The notes beneath the pieces were generated by a model. That model was not told the DNA's origin, searched no databases, and worked only from the letters and a program-made list of their open reading frames with translations. Shown piece after piece: positions 57,401 through 64,000 of a stretch of 64,000 nucleotides of DNA. The position numbers were made by a program, and so were the translations under genes. Source of the DNA: Benincasa hispida (lineage: Eukaryota > Streptophyta > Magnoliopsida > Cucurbitales > Cucurbitaceae); contig NC_052359.1 in the NCBI RefSeq assembly GCF_009727055.1, forward strand, positions 62,374,960-62,438,959. Direction: 5' to 3'. Within the stretch, counting starts at the first letter, position 1. Every line of letters starts with the position of its first letter.

Positions 57401-59039
57401 AATGCAGGTTTACGTTGATAAAATATATAAAATTGCGTCAAAAAAATATTAAGTTCATGACATGGCGGTCGCTGCGTTCATCGAATGGAAACAGTTAACT
57501 TTAGTATTTTTATGCAGAATATGCATTAACGCAAGGCGGGAAATGCGATCACAAGAAATCAACAGTAGCATTATCGCAAGGCTTTGCGGTGATTTGTGCT
57601 CGCAAATATCTGCTCAAGAAGGATTGTTGCATAGAGCCAACGCAACTTGGTGGGCGCATCTAGGTGAAAAGCATAATAAATCACAATGGGACAGAAAAGC
57701 TAATGACGATCGAGTCCGAATTAAGTTGACAAGCCGCTAACGAACTAGTGTAGCAAGTATACTCAACTTTTCGGTGACAAATATTCGGTGCATCAGACAG
57801 AGAATTAATGTCATCCCGTCAGTGTAATCATAAGAGAGAAGAAGCCTTTCATCCCGAAAGTCTATAAATACCAAAGGTAACCTTCAGAGAAGGGGTTCAG
57901 TTCGTCAAGTTCGACAGTTAAATAATTTTCTCCATAGTTAGAAGTAGCCTTATTCTTAGTTTTTCTTTTACTTAAGGCGGAAGCGAGAGAAGCGAGATTG
58001 TGCCGAAAGATCGTTCCGATGAACTTGGAAGAGTGCCAGAAGCGTCGAGATTAGAGAGAGGGCCAACTCCTGCAGAAGCAGGAATATCTTTTGAACAGAA
58101 TAGGGTTAACAGTGTAAAAGCCTTGGGAAGCAAGTGATTTCTACTAGGCTCTCTATCCTTATCCTCCATTGTCATTTTGTACTTAAACTTATCTATAGAA
58201 ATGAAATTTACTTCTTTATATCTGTTCACTCTCTGTTTATTACGCACGAGTAGCTAAATCTGTCAAATGGGTTGAGAAGCACTCAGCTAGCATAACTGGG
58301 GATCTTCATTCTATGCGATTATCTTGTATTATGTATGCATCATTTGTAAATTAGAGATACTCGAGAGGGTAGTCTAAGGATAGAATCTAGGCTTGGAAAA
58401 GTCAGGTTAGAATCTAGGCTCGGGAGAGTCAGATTAGAACGCATAATCAAGAGATAGAAGCCTAGGAATAAGCACTGTTTGCTATTAACGCATCGCATGC
58501 ATCCTAGATATAGGTTAAGATTGTATGCGGTCACCTTGTCGTTGTGTGCATCTTGCATCATCGCATAAGCAAAAAGTAGAGACTTAGGAATAAGCTCTGT
58601 GGACATTATCACATTCAACACATGCGTCCTAGAACTAGGAGCACCGCATTTGCATTGGAAAATGATTTGCTGTCGCATGAGTGTAGCATGATCGCATAGT
58701 TTGAAAGCATTCCCGGGAAACGCTAGCTAAAGACCTTCTCAACCCGTTCCTCCGCATACTCAGTGTATCTACCGCAAAATCAATCTTTTCTCAAATCTGT
58801 CGCATACTTTTTATACAACAAACAACAACCCAAAAACAACCCTTGATTTTATGGTTACCGCACAGTCTTTTTAAAAATTATCACCACATACCGTTTTCCT
58901 AAGTCCCTGAGTTCGACCCTGGACTTACCAGGAAACTCAGCGGGATTTATACTTGGATTTTGCTGAGAAAACTTGTTGCTCAACGCATTTTCATTACCGC
59001 AATTCATTTCATAATTTCACCTCATAAAATAACACATCA
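57400..59039 (+). mobile_element. G3 5' LTR (left end approximate)
   Basis: Ends ...AACACATCA at 59039, 6 bp before the primer binding site. A TATA box TATAAATA (57863-57870) is a candidate core promoter. Contains repeated GAATCTAGGCT(T/C)GG at ~58385-58425. The left end could not be placed because the 3' LTR is not available. Confidence 0.75.
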
Positions 59040-59045
59040 AATTTT

Positions 59046-59063
59046 TGGCACCGTTGCTGGGGA
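59046..59063 (+). other. G3 primer binding site
   Basis: TGGCACCGTTGCTGGGGA, two changes from TGGCGCCGTTGCCGGGGA, the canonical Tat/Athila site. Confidence 0.88.
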
Positions 59064-59207
59064 CTTTGGCAATTCAGTATGCTAACGGTAATTTTTCTGA
59101 TTTCTTTGCAGCTCTCGATCTCTGGCGAATTACGACTGGAGATTGAGAGGACGTTCCGATGAAGATTGAGAGACAGCCGCCAATAACAACAACCAGATAA
59201 AGACGAC

Positions 59208-60533
59208 ATGGCGGAACAGTCTGGAAACGGAGCACCAAAGGAAAACAATGTCATGGTGAATCCAATCCTACTGGCAAACGATCGTAATAGTCCCATTCGG
59301 GACTATGCATCACCAAACCTCTACGATTTCTCTCCAGGAATCATGAGGCCTGCCCTTGATGGATCTCAATTCGAAATGAAACCGGTGATGCTGCAGATGA
59401 TCCAGACTGCTGGGCAATTTGGAGGAAGACGTGGTGAGGACCCACACGCCCACCTCCGAAGCTTCATAGAAATCTGCAACACTTTTGTGTTCCCGAATAT
59501 CTCTACCGAAGAAGTTCGACTAACTTTGTTTCCATTTTCTCTATGTGATCAGGCACGAAAATGGGGGTATTCTCTCGAACCGAGGGAGATCATTTCATGG
59601 GAATAAGTTGTAGAGAAGTTTATGAAGAAATATTTCCCACCAACTGAGAATGCCAGGAGAAAAAAATTAATAACCAATTTTGATCAGGACATGAACGAAT
59701 CGCTCAACGATGCCTGTGCGAGGTTTAAGAGACTGGTAAGGGACTGTCCACACAACGGATTACTAGACTGCTTGCCAATGGAGATCTTTTATCATGGATT
59801 AAATCCCGCTTCGCAGACAGCTGCCAATGCAGCAGGCACTGGTGGTCTGCTAGACAAAACATATGATGAGGCTAAGAACATCCTCGATCGCATCTCTAAA
59901 AATCACGAGGACTGAAGAGAGAGCGATCAGAGATTGAGAATAAAGGATAATGATGCAAACAATGGTGCTATCGCATCACTTCAAAGTCAGATGACTGCGA
60001 TGATGAACCTAATTTAGGGAATCGCAATCAACAGCCTAACACCGCAAATGGGCAAGTGAACGCAATTAATCAGACTGTCGCAAGGTGTGCGACTTGCGGT
60101 GAAGGACACACAATGGAAGAATACCCGCAAAATCCACAGTCTATCTATTTTGTGAAAAATAATCCATTCTCGAACACCTACACCCCTGGATGGAGAAACC
60201 ATAACAACTTTTCGTGGAAAAATCAGCAACAAAATTTCCAATCTGTGGCGCAAAAATAAGGGTCACCCGGATTTTTCCCGCGAAATAACGGTTAGATGAG
60301 TAGTCAACTTAGCAGTTCACAACTGCGTAATCTTCCTCCTTGGAAAGTTTATTGATGCAATATATTGAGAAGAACGAAACTGTGCTTCAAAACCAGGCGA
60401 CATCTATCCGCAACCTGGAACTACATATGGGCCAAATTGCAAGCGAACTCAAGAACAGACCGCAAGGGGCCCTGCCGAGTTCAACAGAACTCCCACGCAG
60501 CCCGGGGGAACAGGTAAAGAGCAATGTCAAGTC
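59208..60533 (+). pseudogene. G3 gag
   Basis: Starts MAEQSGNGAPKEN at 59208. RDYASPNLYDFSPGI and QFGGRRGEDPHAHLRSFIEI are typical of Athila/Tat gag. One in-frame TAA (59605-59607) then VVEKFMKKYFPPTENARR and NHGLLD-type core to 59915. After a stop the knuckle region reads CATCGEGHTMEEY (60087-60125) with the final Cys replaced by Tyr, followed by PQSIYFVKNNPFSNTYTPGW. The C-terminal part at 60340-60537 carries LELHMGQIASELKNRPQGAL. In-frame stops at about 60016, 60257 and 60293; frameshift near 60530. Confidence 0.88.
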
Positions 60534-61560
60534 TTGACATTGCGGAGTGGAAAGACTGTGGTGGGGGAGAAGAAGAAGCCTAGCCGGATTACTTCTATTG
60601 TGCTGGAACCTGAGATTGCGGTGACTCGAGAAGAAGAAGGGGAAAAAGAAGCGATAGAGCTAGAAATTGCGTCCACCTCAGAGCCAAGAGAACAAGGGAC
60701 AGTGAGGGTACAGTTACCACCTTTCTCACAGAGACTCAGAAAGAAGAAGAATGACGAGGTACAGTACCAACACTTCATGACTATGTTAAAACAATTGCAT
60801 ATTAATATTCCATTCACTGAAGCGATTGAGAAGATGCTCGCATATGCGAAGTTTCTTAAGGATATGGTGACCAAGAAGAGAGGTACTGGTAAGTTTTCCA
60901 CGGTGGCTTTGACGCAGAGCTCGAAATCGATAATCCCATCGAAGATGCGCGATCCTGGGAGCTTTACTATACCTTTCTCCATTGGAGGACTGTACATCGG
61001 GCAAGCATTGTGTGATCCTTGGAGCCAACATCAACTTGATGCCTCTGTCGATCTTTAAGCAAGTTGAATTTGAGGCAACTTACGCCCACGATCGTGACTC
61101 TTCAACTAGAAGATAGATCTCTGGTGCATCCAGATGGGAAGGTGAAAGACGTGCTGGTTACAATCAACAATTTATATTACCAACCGACTTCATCATCTTA
61201 GATTACGAAGCTGACAAGGATATACACATCATCCTGGGGCGACCATTTTTATCAACAGTTCATGCCCAGGTTGATGTGCACAAAGGAGAGATCATCTTAA
61301 GCGTGAATGGATAAAAGCTCAAGTTCGACATCATTTGTGCCATGAAGTTTCCTGACGAAGAAGACCTGAATGAATCTGACGACGACCAGAGTTTGAATGA
61401 AGAAGAAAAGCCTGACGATGAAAACGAAGATGAAGATGCGATCACATCCATTATTGCATGCAATGCAATCATAGAAAAAAACAAACAAGGAAATGAGATG
61501 ATCGCAACCCAAGAAGAAAGAGCCAACAGTAAATGAAGATAAGAAAAACAACGCAACCGT
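60534..61560 (+). pseudogene. G3 gag end and aspartic protease
   Basis: TLRSGK at 60537 marks the gag-protease linker. The protease follows: SKMRDPGSFTIPFSIGGLYI and GQALCD, where an indel shifts frame exactly at the active site (~61013); the next frame continues LGANINLMPLSIFKQ. Then YEADKDIHIILGRPFLSTVH (61210), an acidic linker (DEEDLNESDDDQSLNEEEKP) and a stop at ~61534. The shift separates the catalytic Asp from the rest of the fold, so no active protease. Confidence 0.85.
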
Positions 61561-61569
61561 TTTTTAGAA

Positions 61570-63159
61570 GAACCACCATAATAGAACTGAAGACCCTACC
61601 TAACCACCTGAAGTATGCATTTTTGGGGCAGAATGAAACGCTGCCAATAATTATTTCCTCTAAACTTAATAAAGACTAAGAGAATGCACTGCTGAGCATT
61701 CTGAGAAAATATGTGCGAACGATTGGCTGGACGCTCGCGAGCATTCGTGAATTAACCCCGCATACCTGTATGCATCGAATTCGTCTCGAAGAAAATCACA
61801 AAGGATCGATCGAACATCAGCACAAACTCAACCCTGTGATGAAAGAGTCGTTAAGAAGAAGATAATCAAGTGGTTAGATGCGGGCATCATTTATCTGATA
61901 GCAGATAGCACGAGGGTCAGCCTAGTGCAGTGCATGCCGAAAAATTTGTGGGATGACGGTAGTCCCCAAATGCAAATAATGAGTTGATACCGCAAAGAAC
62001 CGTCACCGGATGGCGTATTTGCATGGACTACCACAAGTTGAATGCGGCAACGAAGAAAGATCATTTCCCTTTACCTTTCATTGACCAAATGCTGGATCGG
62101 CTAGCTGGAAATGACTTCTACTGCTTTTTGGATGGGTATGCCGGTTATAATCAGATCATGATTACTCCCGAAGATCAAGAAAAAACCACATTCACCTACC
62201 CGTATGGAACTTTTTCTTTTCGCCGCATGTCATTCAGCCTCTGCAATGCGCTGAGCACGTTCCAAAGGTGCATGATGGCCATCTTTTCAGAATATTTTGA
62301 AGACTCTGTTGAAATATTCATGGACGACTTCTCTATCTATGGGCACACATACGAAGTCTATCTTGCAAACCTGGAAAAGATATTAAAAAGATGCGAGGAG
62401 ACGAATCTCGTACTTAACTGGGAGAAATGTCATTTTATGGTGAAGGAGGGCATTGTGCTGGGGCATAAGGTATCTCGGGATGGTTGGAGGTGGACAAGTT
62501 AAAAATTGAAGCAATTGAAAAGCTCCCACCTCCAACAAGTATAAAGGCTGTAAGGAGTTTCTTGGGGCATACTGGATTTTACAGATGTTTTGTCAAGGAT
62601 TTTTCAAAAATAGCACGACCATTGAGTGCATTATTGGAAGCCGATAGGAAATTTGACTTTGATGATAATTGCCGCAACGCATTCATGATTTTAAAAAACG
62701 CACTGACAACTGCACTCATATTGATCACGCCAGATTAGACACTTCCCTTTGAAGTAATGTGCGATGCGAGCGAGTATGCAATGGGAGCAGTGCTAGCAAA
62801 GAAGACAAAACAATACTGCATCCCATCACATATGCAAGTAAGACTTTAAACCCTGTTTAGACAAACTACACCACCACAGAAAAAGAGCTGCTTGCGGTAA
62901 TATTTGCGTTGGAGAAATTCAGAGCATATCTGCTAGGAACAAAAGTACTCATCCATACTGACTACTTAACGATAAAATATCTGATGACAAAGAAGGATGT
63001 GAAGCCAAGGCTGATTAGATGGGTTCTCCTCCTCCAGGAATTCGATATGGAGATAATTGACCGCAAGGGGATGGAGAACCAAGTTGCAGATCTTTTATCC
63101 AGATTGGAAAATCCTGAGGTTGACTGCAATGAGTCAGAGGTGAGCGTAGTGTTCCCAGA
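61570..63159 (+). pseudogene. G3 RT and RNase H
   Basis: Begins LPNHLKYAFLGQNETLPIII (~61600), with frame breaks near 61680, 61860 and 61950. RT core at 61984-62502: TGWRICMDYHKLNAATKKDH, FPLPFIDQMLDRLAG, and catalytic FMDD (62317-62328), the usual gypsy variant of YxDD. Connection: LPPPTSIKAVRSFLGHTGFY (62520). RNase H starts after a stop at 62736-62738 with FEVMCDASEYAMGAVLAKK, then [20 protein letters not shown] and [11 protein letters not shown], to [12 protein letters not shown] (~63115). Ends at the adapter. Confidence 0.9.
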
Positions 63160-63197
63160 CTGTCTCTTATACACATCTAGATGTGTATAAGAGACAG
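63160..63197. other. Nextera junction adapter (synthetic)
   Basis: Two Tn5 19-bp mosaic ends head to head: CTGTCTCTTATACACATCT (63160-63178) then AGATGTGTATAAGAGACAG (63179-63197). This is the junction adapter of Nextera mate-pair libraries and is not plant DNA. The ORF reading across it gives the well-known contamination peptide [12 protein letters not shown]. Confidence 0.98.
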
Positions 63198-63823
63198 GCA
63201 TACCATCCATACACGAATGATCGGGCTGAAGTGTCCAACCGAGAAATTAAGTTGATATTGGAGAAGGTGGTAAAGCTTTCGCGAAAAGATTGGGCAACAA
63301 AGTTGGACGACGCACTGTGGGCATACCAAACTGCCTATAAAACACCGATAGGCATGTCTCCGTATGTATTGGTATTCAGTAAAGCATGTCATTTGCCATT
63401 GGAGCTGGAGCACAAAGCGCTGTGGGCGGTGAAAAAACTTAACTTCAACTTAAAAGTAGTAGGGGAAGCAAAAAAGCTACAACTAGTCGAGCTTGTTGAG
63501 TGGAGAACGCAAGCTTATAAAAATGCCAAAATATACAAAGAACGAGCAAAACGTTGGCATGATAGCCGACTATGCGGTAAAAATCTCCACGCCGGACAAA
63601 AAGTCTTATCTTCAATTCACGGTTACGACTCTTTCCCGGAAAGCTAAAGTCGCGTTGGTCCGGACCCTTTATAATTAAAGAAATATTACCGTATGGTGCG
63701 GTTGAGCTGATTACTGAGGAAGGGACCCGAACATTTAAGGTTAATGGGCAAAGAGTCAAGGCATATTACGGGGGCGATTTTCAGCGAGAAAAGACCTCTG
63801 TAGACTTGAGAAATCTGGAATGA
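63198..63823 (+). pseudogene. G3 integrase, C-terminal half
   Basis: Starts [20 protein letters not shown], the region with the catalytic Glu of gypsy integrases (family: HPQTNGQAEVSNRE), then [32 protein letters not shown] and [15 protein letters not shown] shift near 63640 leads to KSRWSGPFIIKEILPYGAVE and QRVKAYYGGDF, stop at 63821-63823. The zinc-binding N-terminus and the first two Asp of the core are missing because the adapter joins RNase H straight to this point; about 0.6-0.8 kb would be expected between. Confidence 0.9.
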
Positions 63824-64000
63824 AGGAAAATGGAGTGGCCCCTGCGCTGGCATGTGACAGAAAATCATTTGGGATACAAGTCTTCTAGAGTATCCTTTTT
63901 CTTATTTATGATTCATGAACTCTCACTACTTTGATGTTTCAATTATTGTTTACCTATCTTCATTGTACTTCTAAAAAAAAAGAGAGATAAAAAAATTTCG
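63824..64000. other. G3 downstream sequence
   Basis: Untranslated DNA after integrase ending in an A-rich run; no 3' LTR yet. Confidence 0.5.

Larger units (their letters stand above)
57400..63823 (+). mobile_element. Ty3/gypsy element G3 (Tat/Athila-like), partial
   Basis: 5' LTR ending at 59039, primer binding site 59046-59063, gag, protease, RT, RNase H and integrase in that order on the plus strand, as in Ty3/gypsy. A synthetic adapter at 63160-63197 joins RNase H to the integrase C-terminal half. 3' LTR not in the window. Multiple stops and shifts: inactive. Confidence 0.9.

Noticed and set aside
62962..63210. Minus-strand frame with [12 protein letters not shown], and plus-strand [12 protein letters not shown]
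   Set aside because: Translation of the Nextera adapter, a known contamination signature, not protein.
1..64000. CRISPR arrays, operons, ribosome binding sites, riboswitches, tRNA or rRNA genes
   Set aside because: None seen; the DNA is plant nuclear and the tandem repeats are LTR-internal or AT-rich satellites.

Overview
This is nuclear DNA from a flowering plant (dicot). It is AT-rich, almost free of host genes, and packed with nested LTR retrotransposons, Mutator-like elements (MULEs), a CACTA element, MITEs and a LINE remnant. Several repeat families (the 297-bp MITE, LTRs carrying CGATCGTTTAG-type words, Tat/Athila-like gypsy) resemble what I recall from Cucurbitaceae. That family-level guess is inference, not shown by the window. 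The only likely host gene is a small single-exon gene at 50909-51172 (+).

Layout. 1-6835: the tail of an LTR inserted in a gypsy gag (G1, +), then a reverse gypsy (G2) whose gag carries a solo LTR (1817-3961). 6836-12840: a broken plant-mobile-domain (PMD) gene and a broken MULE transposase (M1), both reverse. M1 is split by a solo LTR (7787-12369) that itself contains another solo LTR (9466-11483). 13168-33315: a reverse copia element (C1), split in its reverse transcriptase by a second reverse copia element (C2, 14005-28614, TSD GTGAG) and again by a solo LTR (29735-30869, TSD GTTGA). C2 holds further insertions, a 348-N gap and what looks like displaced sequence. 34041-36122: a hAT-type MITE and a LINE relic. 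36123-41935: a structurally complete copia (C3) with both LTRs and a TSD but an internal integrase deletion. 42290-47018: a CACTA element with TIRs and TSD AAT carrying exon-like pieces of at least four host gene families. 47022-51900: MITE, AT-rich spacer and the host gene with its promoter. 51900-57060: a second MULE transposase (M2, +) split by a solo LTR (53504-55176). 57400-64000: a Tat/Athila-like gypsy (G3, +), artificially joined through a Nextera transposon-end adapter at 63160-63197.

How the pieces relate. Nearly every break is explained by a later insertion: removing the insert plus one copy of its 5-bp duplication brings the host frame back together (M1, M2, C1, and with small indels G2). 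This gives a relative order of events. No transposon protein here is intact, since each has stops, frameshifts, lost catalytic residues or deletions.

Most notable: the gene-fragment-carrying CACTA element; a short hairpin kept in LTRs of three sequence types with compensating base changes; the adapter-made chimera; and evidence of misplaced sequence beside the 348-N gap.
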